Positions 57,776 to 63,373 of a DNA stretch of 64,000 bases are shown piece after piece (the stretch's first letter is position 1; each line of letters opens with the position of its first letter). The notes below the pieces were generated by a model. The model made no database searches. It worked only from the letters and a program-made list of their open reading frames with translations, and was not told the origin of the DNA. Source of the DNA: Lachnospiraceae bacterium (lineage in GTDB: Bacteria; Bacillota; Clostridia; Lachnospirales; Lachnospiraceae); NCBI GenBank assembly GCA_030526405.1, contig JAUNCZ010000013.1:1-64000 (forward strand), given 5' to 3'. A program made the position numbers and the translations under genes.

Positions 57776-57812
57776 TGGGCAGATTTAAGTATAAAAGCGT
57801 AGTAACAGTCCA

Positions 57813-57849
57813 CCGGCAGGTTGACCTGCCGGCGGGATTCTGTTATACT
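57813..57849 (+). promoter_or_regulatory. ssrA promoter embedded in a palindrome
   Basis: TTGACC (57821-57826), 17 bases, TATACT (57844-57849) form a good promoter. The palindrome CCGGCAGG-TTGA-CCTGCCGG (57813-57832) covers the -35 box. It may double as the smpB terminator stem or as a repressor site. Confidence 0.7.
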
Positions 57850-57894
57850 ATAAAGGCACAAAAGCGTACAGCTTCACAGGTCGAAGGCTGATAC

Positions 57895-57947
57895 GCACGG
57901 TTGCTTCATAACTGATCCGTAGCACACAGGACCGTGCAAGGGATCAG
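57895..57947 (+). ncRNA. Pseudoknot-forming leader of pre-tmRNA
   Basis: Between the predicted start (~57856) and mature tmRNA lie two interleaved 7-bp pairings: GCACGGT (57895-57901) with ACCGTGC (57931-57937), and CTGATCC (57912-57918) with GGATCAG (57941-57947). The order is that of an H-type pseudoknot with loops of 10, 12 and 3 bases. The role is unknown; it could guide 5' processing of pre-tmRNA or regulate its synthesis. Confidence 0.5.
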
Positions 57948-57967
57948 GCCAATACCTCATGAAACAT

Positions 57968-58316
57968 GGGCTTGTACTGGTTTCGACGGGGGTTTTGAAG
58001 TTTGGGAAGCCATCCGTGGACTCCGGAACCACGATAAAATCTGGAACTTTAAAATTAAACGCTAACAATAACGTAGCACTGGCTGCCTAAGTTGCAGTCT
58101 GTCGGACTTCCGTTTCCCGCAGCGGATCCTCCGGCATCGACCTTAGCGGGGCACTTTTTCTCCTAAGCTTTGCGGAGCGAAAAGATTTTATGAAGCTACT
58201 GAAGTCATAAGCCTGTTGGCCGGCGTATGACAGAGGGAATGTCAAAAGACCGACTGTGATGGGAGATGCCTGGATGGACGGGCTTTCGGACAGGGGTTCG
58301 ATTCCCCTCAGGTCCA
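57968..58316 (+). ncRNA. ssrA: Transfer-messenger RNA (tmRNA)
   Basis: The 349-nt RNA rescues stalled ribosomes. The 5' end GGGCTTGTACTGGTTTCGACGG and the 3' T arm AGGGG-TTCGATT-CCCCT are typical; the acceptor pairs GGGCTTG (57968-57974) with CAGGTCC (58309-58315), followed by the discriminator A. CCA is not encoded. The tag frame GCTAACAATAACGTAGCACTGGCTGCCTAA region reads ANNNVALAA before the stop. It is next to smpB. An integrase-bearing element begins immediately after its 3' end. Confidence 0.95.
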
Positions 58317-58343
58317 TTCCGATTAAAACGGAGAGATAGGGAA

Positions 58344-58387
58344 AAGGCTGGAAAACCTTGAAAAATCAAGGTTTCCAGCCTTTTTTT
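58344..58387 (+). terminator. Terminator just inside the element
   Basis: AAAGGCTGGAAAACCTTGA and TCAAGGTTTCCAGCC form a near-perfect long stem followed by seven T. It would end tmRNA transcription and, on the minus strand, integrase transcription. Confidence 0.9.
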
Positions 58388-58468
58388 AGTTGAAGAGACA
58401 GGGAAGAGACTGGAAAAAACAACGGCTATTTAACGGCCATGATGTTGGCCATGCTGCCGGCAGCATTC

Positions 58469-59575
58469 TCATAATATAGATGTATTCCGGAGGTGCTCGT
58501 TATACTTCTCCTGCAGCCTTTTAGTTACATGTATATAGATCTCCTGGGTAACTCTGCTGTCAGCGTGACGCAGCCTTGCAGATACTTCCGGAACAGTAAA
58601 TCCTGCTTCAAAGAGCAGGCTTGCATGGGTGTGACGCAGGGAGTGAGTAGTGAGGGCACGTCCCAGTACACGCTCCGTATTTTCCTTAAAATACTTGTTA
58701 AATGTGTAATACTGCAGATGCTCTCCCTTCCTGGAGAACATAAACAGATCTGTCCGGATACCGTGACGCAGCCTTTTCTGGAGGTAATATGCATTGATCT
58801 CATGTATCACATTCTCCAGCTCCGGCTGGATGAATACTGTTGCCGTGGATGCTGCAGTCTTGGCAGCAGTCTCCAGCTTGTTATTGGCATCCCATGTTTT
58901 TGACACATGTATCACCTTTTTCTGCAGATCAATATCAGATCGATGCAGAGCAATGGCTTCTCCACAGCGCATGCCGGAGAGTGCAAGGAACTTGATCAGC
59001 AGCTTATGTTCCTCCTGATCCACCTCAGAGAGCAGCCGAACCAGCTCATCGCGTTCCATGTATTTCAGAGTTTCATCCCATTTTTCTTCCGGAACGGGAA
59101 AGCGATCCATCTTATCGATGCCGCACATGGAGCTGATCAGGTCGTTTCTGTATCCCCATAGAATCACTCCCTTAAGCCGTTTCAGGTAACCATTCAAAGT
59201 TACAGGGCTTTTTCCTGATCTTAAAAAAGATGATTTTATATTTCTAGGAGTTAACCTTGACACAATGGTATCAGCTCCCAGCAGATCCATGCAGGCTGCC
59301 AGAGCAAACCCATTCCTCCGGAGAGTGGATTCTTTTGCTGTGAGGGCAAGATCTGCACGGTACTCTTGTATTAGCTCCTGCAGAGTCAGCTCCTTCTCCT
59401 CTGGATCCTGCTTGCTCCGGATCTTCTCCTGCAGGATCCTGGCAGCTTCCTTCCGGTTTTTTGCTGTGTCCTTTTCAAAAGTGCAGCTTACTTCTTTTTT
59501 CTTTCCGGTTAGATGGTCCACGTATGTTTCAACATACCGAATCTTGCCGGTGCTGGGTGTCGGTTTAACCCACAT
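58469..59575 (-). CDS. int: Tyrosine recombinase/integrase
   Basis: Integrase of ~368 aa, oriented toward ssrA. An N-terminal AP2-like/arm-binding region (KPTPSTGKIRYVETYVDHLTGKKKEVS), a SAM-like core-binding domain (~70-160) and a catalytic domain with SGMRCGEA (Arg), TTHSLRHTHASLLFEAG (His-x-x-Arg), LRHADSRVTQEIYIH (His and the nucleophile Tyr). The second ATG (59575) is chosen for its 7-base spacing from AAAGGAGG. Presumably it recombines at the tmRNA 3' end. Confidence 0.93.
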   Translation of the reverse strand: MWVKPTPSTGKIRYVETYVDHLTGKKKEVSCTFEKDTAKNRKEAARILQEKIRSKQDPEEKELTLQELIQEYRADLALTAKESTLRRNGFALAACMDLLGADTIVSRLTPRNIKSSFLRSGKSPVTLNGYLKRLKGVILWGYRNDLISSMCGIDKMDRFPVPEEKWDETLKYMERDELVRLLSEVDQEEHKLLIKFLALSGMRCGEAIALHRSDIDLQKKVIHVSKTWDANNKLETAAKTAASTATVFIQPELENVIHEINAYYLQKRLRHGIRTDLFMFSRKGEHLQYYTFNKYFKENTERVLGRALTTHSLRHTHASLLFEAGFTVPEVSARLRHADSRVTQEIYIHVTKRLQEKYNEHLRNTSIL

Positions 59576-59660
59576 AAGCATTCCTCCTTTCTAACGTGCA
59601 TGTTTTGATAATAGATGCATATAATAATAGAGGAGTGCTTAGGCTCTCCTCTATTTATTC

Positions 59661-60053
59661 CTATTTCTTTGTAATATATATTTTTACACGAAACGAACCA
59701 GCAGCTCTTTCTGTTAATACGGCATTACAGATCACACTTTTATATTTCTTGTAGTATGAATTTACTGTATCCGCAGATCCTTGGCCAAGGACGCCTATAT
59801 CTAGTTTTGTCTTTGGGTCAATAATCATAAAAGCAGGTTTTCCTTCGTATTTATACTTTTTTACTATTACAGGATCACCAATATTCATCTTTTTCATTAT
59901 TTTATTTCTTTTTACCCATGATCTCTTTTTACATGGATATTCATTTCCGACAATAAGATACTCTTTTTCGAAAATCAGATCTCCTGACTTGTAATTCTTC
60001 TTGTTTTTAGGTTTTGATACAAAAATACTTTTTAAAAAATCGAATGCTCCCAT
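59661..60053 (-). CDS. Hypothetical element protein, possibly HIRAN-like
   Basis: A 130-aa basic, low-GC protein, start MGAFDFLKSIFVSKPKNKKNYKSG. The part from ~45 (RNKIMKKMNIGDPVIVKKYKYEGKPAFMIIDPKTKLDIGVLG) has the layout of HIRAN-type domains, but this is tentative. It lies between integrase and repressor, a place where lysogeny-expressed accessory genes occur. Function unknown. Confidence 0.55.
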   Translation of the reverse strand: MGAFDFLKSIFVSKPKNKKNYKSGDLIFEKEYLIVGNEYPCKKRSWVKRNKIMKKMNIGDPVIVKKYKYEGKPAFMIIDPKTKLDIGVLGQGSADTVNSYYKKYKSVICNAVLTERAAGSFRVKIYITKK

Positions 60054-60113
60054 TTTTATCCCCCCATAAACTAAAATGGATTGTAAAAAAAATATGATAT
60101 ATGTTCATTTCAT

Positions 60114-60485
60114 TTAATTATTACTTGTTATTCGATTGTACATCTGAATTATATGTTCCCAATCATCAGTTGTTAATTTTGATAAGGCCTCAATAAGACG
60201 TACTTTCATATCGTTATCTTCTACATCTCTGAAAAAGTCTTCAAGTTGTTCCTTTTTTGATAAATTAACAAACATTTCTCCTTCTTCTTTCAATAGCCAG
60301 TTTTCTCTGACATTAAACTTATTGCAAATGAGTTTTATAACTGATGCAGATGGTACTTTCTGACCGTTTTCCCACTGCGATACAGCTCCAGACGTCACAC
60401 CTATTATTTCTGCGAATGAAGCCATGCTGATTTTCTTATCATCTGATTTTTCTCTTATAAGTCGAATTCGTTCGCCTATTGTCAT
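60114..60485 (-). CDS. cI/Xre-type repressor
   Basis: A 123-aa helix-turn-helix protein: IGERIRLIREKSDDKKISMASFAEIIGVTSGAVSQWENGQKVPSASVIKLICNKF covers the Xre HTH at residues ~3-60; RENWLLKEEGEMF is a common follow-up in phage repressors. It lacks the LexA-like peptidase domain, so induction by self-cleavage is unlikely. The adjacent palindromes are its likely sites. Confidence 0.85.
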   Translation of the reverse strand: MTIGERIRLIREKSDDKKISMASFAEIIGVTSGAVSQWENGQKVPSASVIKLICNKFNVRENWLLKEEGEMFVNLSKKEQLEDFFRDVEDNDMKVRLIEALSKLTTDDWEHIIQMYNRITSNN

Positions 60486-60506
60486 GTTTAACCACCTCCT
60501 ATAATG

Positions 60507-60535
60507 AAAATAACATGTTTTGCTTACTTGGTAAA
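60507..60535 (-). promoter_or_regulatory. Leftward (repressor) promoter
   Basis: On the minus strand, TTTACC (60530-60535), 17 bases, TATTTT (60507-60512). Its -35 overlaps the first operator (60524-60534), so the repressor could control its own gene. Confidence 0.6.
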
Positions 60536-60607
60536 CAAAAAATAATTATTTTTTTAAAAGATATTTACAAAGTAAGTGCATAGTGTTATATTTTGCTTAC
60601 AAAGTAA
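60524..60607. promoter_or_regulatory. Three repressor operators TTAC-N3-GTAA
   Basis: TTACTTGGTAA at 60524-60534, TTACAAAGTAA at 60565-60575 and TTACAAAGTAA at 60597-60607 are the same 11-bp palindrome (CTTAC...GTAAG at the third). They cover the -35 boxes of both divergent promoters and the early transcribed region to the right, the layout of a genetic switch. Confidence 0.8.
60564..60592 (+). promoter_or_regulatory. Rightward early promoter
   Basis: TTTACA (60564-60569), 17 bases, TATATT (60587-60592). The second operator overlaps the -35 and the third sits just past the -10, so repressor binding would block it. It drives the early genes from 60759 on. Confidence 0.7.
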
Positions 60608-60758
60608 GTGATTGGCATGTTCTTCTCATGTTAATCCATAAATCATTTTTTAACCTCTTGTGCTGAAATGACCGGTTTTTATTTCGTGCAAACAAACATA
60701 GACAGGGACAAATATTCCGGACTCTGCGGTAGGCACAAAATAATGAAAGGAGAAACAA

Positions 60759-60914
60759 ATGCTTAATACGGAATCTCTCGATAAAATAAAATTTATTTTT
60801 TTATTTGGTTCTGATTTTCAGAAGGGAGTTCTTGTTGGTCTTGCTGAAGCATATGCTGATGTACAGAGAAAAAATGAAGAAGAAAAAAATGAACTTCAGA
60901 ATCTGAATGTATAA
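60759..60914 (+). CDS. Small early protein (51 aa)
   Basis: Starts MLNTESLDKIKFIFLFG and ends in a charged helix (YADVQRKNEEEKNELQNLNV). A strong ribosome binding site, AAAGGAGAAACA, precedes it. It is the first gene right of the switch, where Cro-like or antirepressor genes often sit, but no HTH is visible. Confidence 0.6.
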   Translation: MLNTESLDKIKFIFLFGSDFQKGVLVGLAEAYADVQRKNEEEKNELQNLNV

Positions 60915-60930
60915 AAGCTGGTGATTACTT

Positions 60931-61275
60931 ATGTCAAAAACATTCGTGTACGAAGAAATAGGGGGATGTCCCTACAAGAGTTATAACGATTTGGCCGAAC
61001 AGTGGAGCATTTCTAAAGATACGGTTAAAAGCCGTATCAAGGAAATAGAGCAGTGGATAGCTGCTGGTAGATATCCAGCAAACTCACTGATCTCTGATGG
61101 GCAGCTGGTTCGAATGAATGAATATGTGTTCTCTGATTACCTTTGTTATAGAACGAGGCTGAGAGATTCGGCTGCCAGAAAGAAAGTTCCTGCATATAAT
61201 CCTTCGGCCTGGTCTGAGGCATTTGGAAACAGAAGGAGATTAGTAGAAGTTAATTCAGAAGTGTTTACTGCTTAG
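60931..61275 (+). CDS. Element HTH-like protein (114 aa)
   Basis: Contains KSYNDLAEQWSISKDTVKSRIKEIEQWI, which reads as a DNA-binding helix-turn-helix at residues ~17-45, then GRYPANSLISDGQLVRMNEYVFSDYL and a basic tail. It may be an early regulator or excisionase-like factor. It starts 16 bases after the 51-aa gene, so they are co-transcribed. Confidence 0.65.
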   Translation: MSKTFVYEEIGGCPYKSYNDLAEQWSISKDTVKSRIKEIEQWIAAGRYPANSLISDGQLVRMNEYVFSDYLCYRTRLRDSAARKKVPAYNPSAWSEAFGNRRRLVEVNSEVFTA

Positions 61276-61288
61276 AAAGGAGAACGGT

Positions 61289-61507
61289 ATGGATAATATT
61301 GATCTTATGAATATCGAGTTGGCTTTGGCACATATGATAGATGCGATGAAGAAAAACAGTGAGCCTTTGTACAAACATCTTTGTACAGCTATTGATCATA
61401 ATCTGAATACGGAAACCATAGAGTTTGTTCAGAACAAAGTCTTAAAAGCAGAACAAGAGATCTTATCTTATGAAAGAACATTAGAAAAGATCAAAGATAT
61501 GAAATGA
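61289..61507 (+). CDS. Small element protein (72 aa)
   Basis: An acidic, largely helical protein (NIELALAHMIDAMKKNSEPLYKHL, then VLKAEQEILSYERTLEKIKDMK with coiled-coil character). Strong ribosome binding site AAAGGAGAACGGT. No family recognised. Its stop is 5 bases before the first tRNA-like sequence. Confidence 0.65.
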   Translation: MDNIDLMNIELALAHMIDAMKKNSEPLYKHLCTAIDHNLNTETIEFVQNKVLKAEQEILSYERTLEKIKDMK

Positions 61508-61512
61508 AATAC

Positions 61513-61593
61513 CTGTGCTTAGCTCAGAGGTCAGAGCAGCTTGAACATAATCCCCCGTTCAAGAGATCGCTGGTTCGAATCCAGCAGCACAGA
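61513..61593 (+). tRNA. tRNA-like RNA with stretched anticodon arm (A)
   Basis: A cloverleaf of 81 nt: acceptor CTGTGCT/AGCACAG, D stem GCTC/GAGC with loop AGAGGTCA, T arm GCTGG-TTCGAAT-CCAGC, discriminator A. The anticodon arm is abnormal: a 7-bp stem CTTGAAC (61540-61546) / GTTCAAG (61557-61563) with a 10-base loop ATAATCCCCC. No standard anticodon can be read. The D arm is identical to that of the RNA at 62770. Not a normal decoding tRNA as far as I can see. Confidence 0.65.
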
Positions 61594-61846
61594 TCGGCAC
61601 AATTAAGTGCCAGTAAATTGAAAGGTAGAGCACACCCATTGAAGACGCGACATACATACGCTCGATTTCTTCATCCGCCTTAGATGTATCAAGGATGCGA
61701 GAAAATGAAACCCCGTTAGTCACAATTGAATAATAATAATTTTTCTGTTTAATCCTTAGTCTAGGATAACCAAAGAATCGTTATACACCATAAATATTGC
61801 TACAAATACACAAAATGCCCCTGTTTCCATAACTGGAAACAGGACT
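61594..61846 (+). other. Spacer with small hairpins
   Basis: No gene seen. GGCAC/GTGCC at 61595-61610 is a small hairpin. At 61819-61843 a 9-bp stem CCTGTTTCC/GGAAACAGG with loop ATAACT immediately precedes the next tRNA-like sequence. The stretch 61700-61800 is AT-rich and featureless. Confidence 0.4.
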
Positions 61847-61890
61847 GGTTCCCTGGTGGGTTATGGCCGGTTCGATTCCGGCCGGAACCA
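61847..61890 (+). other. Armless mini tRNA-like sequence (B)
   Basis: 44 nt: acceptor GGTTCC/GGAACC with a mismatched seventh pair, 12 bases TGGTGGGTTATG, then a T arm GCCGG-TTCGATT-CCGGC and discriminator A. There is no D or anticodon arm. The hairpin at 61819-61843 lies just upstream. Either a decayed tRNA or a deliberate tRNA mimic. Confidence 0.5.
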
Positions 61891-62083
61891 ATGAGAGTTC
61901 ATTCTGCAAGTTCAGCTACTCTCACATAAAAACGATGAACGCGCATGCTTGTTAAAGCTTCTGAGCTACATCATGAAGTAAGGTAACACGCCTCCTTTAA
62001 GAGCGGGGATTTCTTCAACCGACTTCTGCGATCCCGGTAAATGGTAAGTAAGTGAAGGTGACGGCCCGGAGAGACGGGCATAT
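61891..62083 (+). other. Structured spacer between tRNA-like genes
   Basis: No ORF. Hairpins seen: GAGAGT/ACTCTC (61892-61923), GGGAT/ATCCC (62006-62035) and GCCCG-GAGAGA-CGGGC just before the canonical tRNA. Nothing else recognised. Confidence 0.4.
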
Positions 62084-62157
62084 GGACCTCTAACTCAGCA
62101 GGTTAGAGTAGCCGGCTCATAACCGGCCTGTCCTGGGTTCGAGTCCCAGGAGGTCCA
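62084..62157 (+). tRNA. tRNA with CAT anticodon (Met or Ile2)
   Basis: Regular 74-nt cloverleaf: acceptor GGACCTC/GAGGTCC, D arm with AGCAGGTT, anticodon arm GCCGG-CTCATAA-CCGGC, T arm CTGGG-TTCGAGT-CCCAG, discriminator A; CCA is not encoded. It could be elongator Met or, with lysidine, Ile2. It is the only fully canonical tRNA in the element. Confidence 0.93.
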
Positions 62158-62204
62158 TTCCGTGAGATGCTGGTTCTCATGGGTTATCTTCTTTTTTCAT
62201 AACT

Positions 62205-62250
62205 GGATGTCACTCATGAGGAGTGGATCCGGCTCATTACCGGAGCATCC
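62205..62250 (+). other. 46-nt two-hairpin tRNA-like RNA with CAT loop
   Basis: Outer pairing GGATGT/GCATCC, then CACTC-ATGAG-GAGTG, then TCCGG-CTCATTA-CCGGA, a perfect anticodon-arm mimic with a 7-base loop carrying CAT, differing in one loop base from the canonical tRNA at 62084. No T arm. Confidence 0.5.
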
Positions 62251-62294
62251 AATTGCCGGAAGGCGTGTGGTTTACTCATTAATTAATTTCCTTT

Positions 62295-62360
62295 TTGCTC
62301 CTCTGGTGAGTCCACCGATCCATTACGGATCCGGCGGCGGTTCGATTCCGCCGGAGCAAC
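62295..62360 (+). tRNA. Shrunken tRNA-like RNA (D)
   Basis: 66 nt: acceptor TTGCTCC/GGAGCAA, a tiny D-like hairpin GGTG-AGTC-CACC, an anticodon-like arm GATCC-ATTAC-GGATC with only 5 loop bases, and T arm GGCGG-TTCGATT-CCGCC. If the stem opens to a 7-base loop (CATTACG), the anticodon position would read TTA, complementary to the stop codon UAA. That reading needs a broken base pair and is uncertain. Confidence 0.55.
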
Positions 62361-62363
62361 TAC

Positions 62364-62420
62364 CATGCAGCGCATGAGGTTTTTGATTGGCATTTTCCTC
62401 TCTTGGAAATGCGCTGCATG
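62364..62420 (+). other. 12-bp perfect hairpin
   Basis: CATGCAGCGCAT (62364-62375) and ATGCGCTGCATG (62409-62420) with a 33-base loop containing GAGG/CCTC. It follows tRNA-like RNA D by 3 bases. No T-run, so not an obvious terminator. Confidence 0.65.
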
Positions 62421-62441
62421 ATTTAGAAAGGGGGATAGAAA

Positions 62442-62660
62442 TTGAAAAAAATAAAAATGGTATTTTTGGATGGATTTTATCGAACAGAAAAGGAAGCGAG
62501 AAAAATGTACCCAAAAGGTTATGATACGACCTTTACAAAGATTGTAGAGGTTGAGACGCTGGGAGATAAGATAAAAAGGAATGCAGGTAGGATTATTCTT
62601 CTTTCTTTTCTTTATATGGTTCTTATCGTTGATTTGGCTTTACTTTGGATCTGGAGGTGA
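62442..62660 (+). CDS. Small membrane protein (72 aa)
   Basis: TTG start after AAAGGGGGATAGAAA. The first ~45 residues are polar and basic (LDGFYRTEKEARKMYPKGYD), followed by one membrane helix (RIILLSFLYMVLIVDLALLWIW). No family recognised. The next gene's ribosome binding site overlaps its last codons. Confidence 0.6.
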   Translation: MKKIKMVFLDGFYRTEKEARKMYPKGYDTTFTKIVEVETLGDKIKRNAGRIILLSFLYMVLIVDLALLWIWR

Positions 62661-62664
62661 TTTG

Positions 62665-62763
62665 ATGAAATTACTTCACATTCTTATATCCATTATCATT
62701 TTTTTGTCAGCTACTTTTTTGGGGACATGGGCTTTCCTGATTCAAGTGGGATTAATTGCTTGA
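62665..62763 (+). CDS. Tiny hydrophobic membrane peptide (32 aa)
   Basis: MKLLHILISIIIFLSATFLG and onward is a single hydrophobic helix. The ribosome binding site CTGGAGGTGATTTG is among the strongest in the window, which argues that this short frame is real. It follows the 72-aa membrane protein closely and ends 6 bases before the tRNA-Asp-like gene. Confidence 0.6.
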   Translation: MKLLHILISIIIFLSATFLGTWAFLIQVGLIA

Positions 62764-62769
62764 TGATTA

Positions 62770-62851
62770 CGCTCGTTAGCTCAGAGGTCAGAGCAATGCT
62801 GGTTGCTGTCACCAACCAGCAGGTTCACCGGTTCGAATCCGGTACGAGCGT
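62770..62851 (+). tRNA. tRNA-Asp-like RNA with 9-bp anticodon stem (E)
   Basis: 82 nt: acceptor CGCTCGT/ACGAGCG, D arm GCTC-AGAGGTCA-GAGC (identical to RNA A), T arm ACCGG-TTCGAAT-CCGGT. The anticodon arm is a perfect 9-bp stem TGCTGGTTG (62797-62805) / CAACCAGCA (62813-62821) around the normal Asp loop CTGTCAC (anticodon GTC). Ordinary tRNAs have 5 bp here. It looks like tRNA-Asp with four extra base pairs, which should displace the anticodon by over 10 angstroms. Confidence 0.7.
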
Positions 62852-62934
62852 TTACTGCATGGGTATGGCACAGGCCTTGCAGCCTGATAGATCAGCTGCT
62901 GTATCCGTGCAGATTCGCAAAGGGGGATAAAAAT

Positions 62935-63141
62935 ATGGATATTACTACAATTCTTGTTGAGATGCTGCAGCAGTCATGTGTTTCCAGGGAAACATGCCAC
63001 AATTATGAATTGATACGTGGCTCAGACGTATATGAAATAGTTGGAGAGTGTCCGCATAAAAAGATATGTGATGAAATTGGTGATGCCATTAGTCATGCAT
63101 CTGTAGAGCAGATTCTTAATGCTATACAGAACGAAAACTAA
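62935..63141 (+). CDS. Small element protein (68 aa)
   Basis: MDITTILVEMLQQSCVSRETCHNYELIRGS, with Cys residues also at GECPHKKIC. Ribosome binding site AAAGGGGGATAAAAAT. Four cysteines suggest a metal site, but no family is recognised. It lies between two tRNA-like genes. Confidence 0.6.
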   Translation: MDITTILVEMLQQSCVSRETCHNYELIRGSDVYEIVGECPHKKICDEIGDAISHASVEQILNAIQNEN

Positions 63142-63147
63142 ATAAAT

Positions 63148-63215
63148 GGCCGTTGTTGGCGCATATGCTTTTTCCTCTGTTGGTATATGTTCCGGTTCGA
63201 CTCCGGAAACGGTCT
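63148..63215 (+). other. tRNA-like RNA without D arm (F)
   Basis: 68 nt: acceptor GGCCGTT/AACGGTC (one G-T pair), T arm TCCGG-TTCGACT-CCGGA and, between them, a single stem GCATAT/ATATGT with an 18-base loop. No D arm and no standard anticodon loop. Confidence 0.5.
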
Positions 63216-63373
63216 TTCCTCCTTAATCGGTTCTGGAGGATACAACTGCATACTGCCGCATACAGGTTTCGCTTCCTGTATGCGGCATCAGTGTATGAAG
63301 GATAAAGAAGTAGCCACGGATCAGCGCGATGCTGAGCCCGTGGCCAATAGTTTAGTGATAGGGGGATTATAAC
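63216..63373 (+). other. Two hairpins before the DUF6291-like gene
   Basis: A perfect 12-bp stem GCCGCATACAGG (63255-63266) / CCTGTATGCGGC (63275-63286) with loop TTTCGCTT, extended by CATAC/GTATG outside it, and GCCACGG (63313-63319) / CCGTGGC (63338-63344) with CAGC/GCTG inside. No coding sequence is seen in these 158 bases. They are not followed by T-runs. Confidence 0.6.

Noticed and set aside
62162-62377. 71-aa ORF across the tRNA-like region
   Set aside because: It spans two tRNA-like sequences and has no ribosome binding site.
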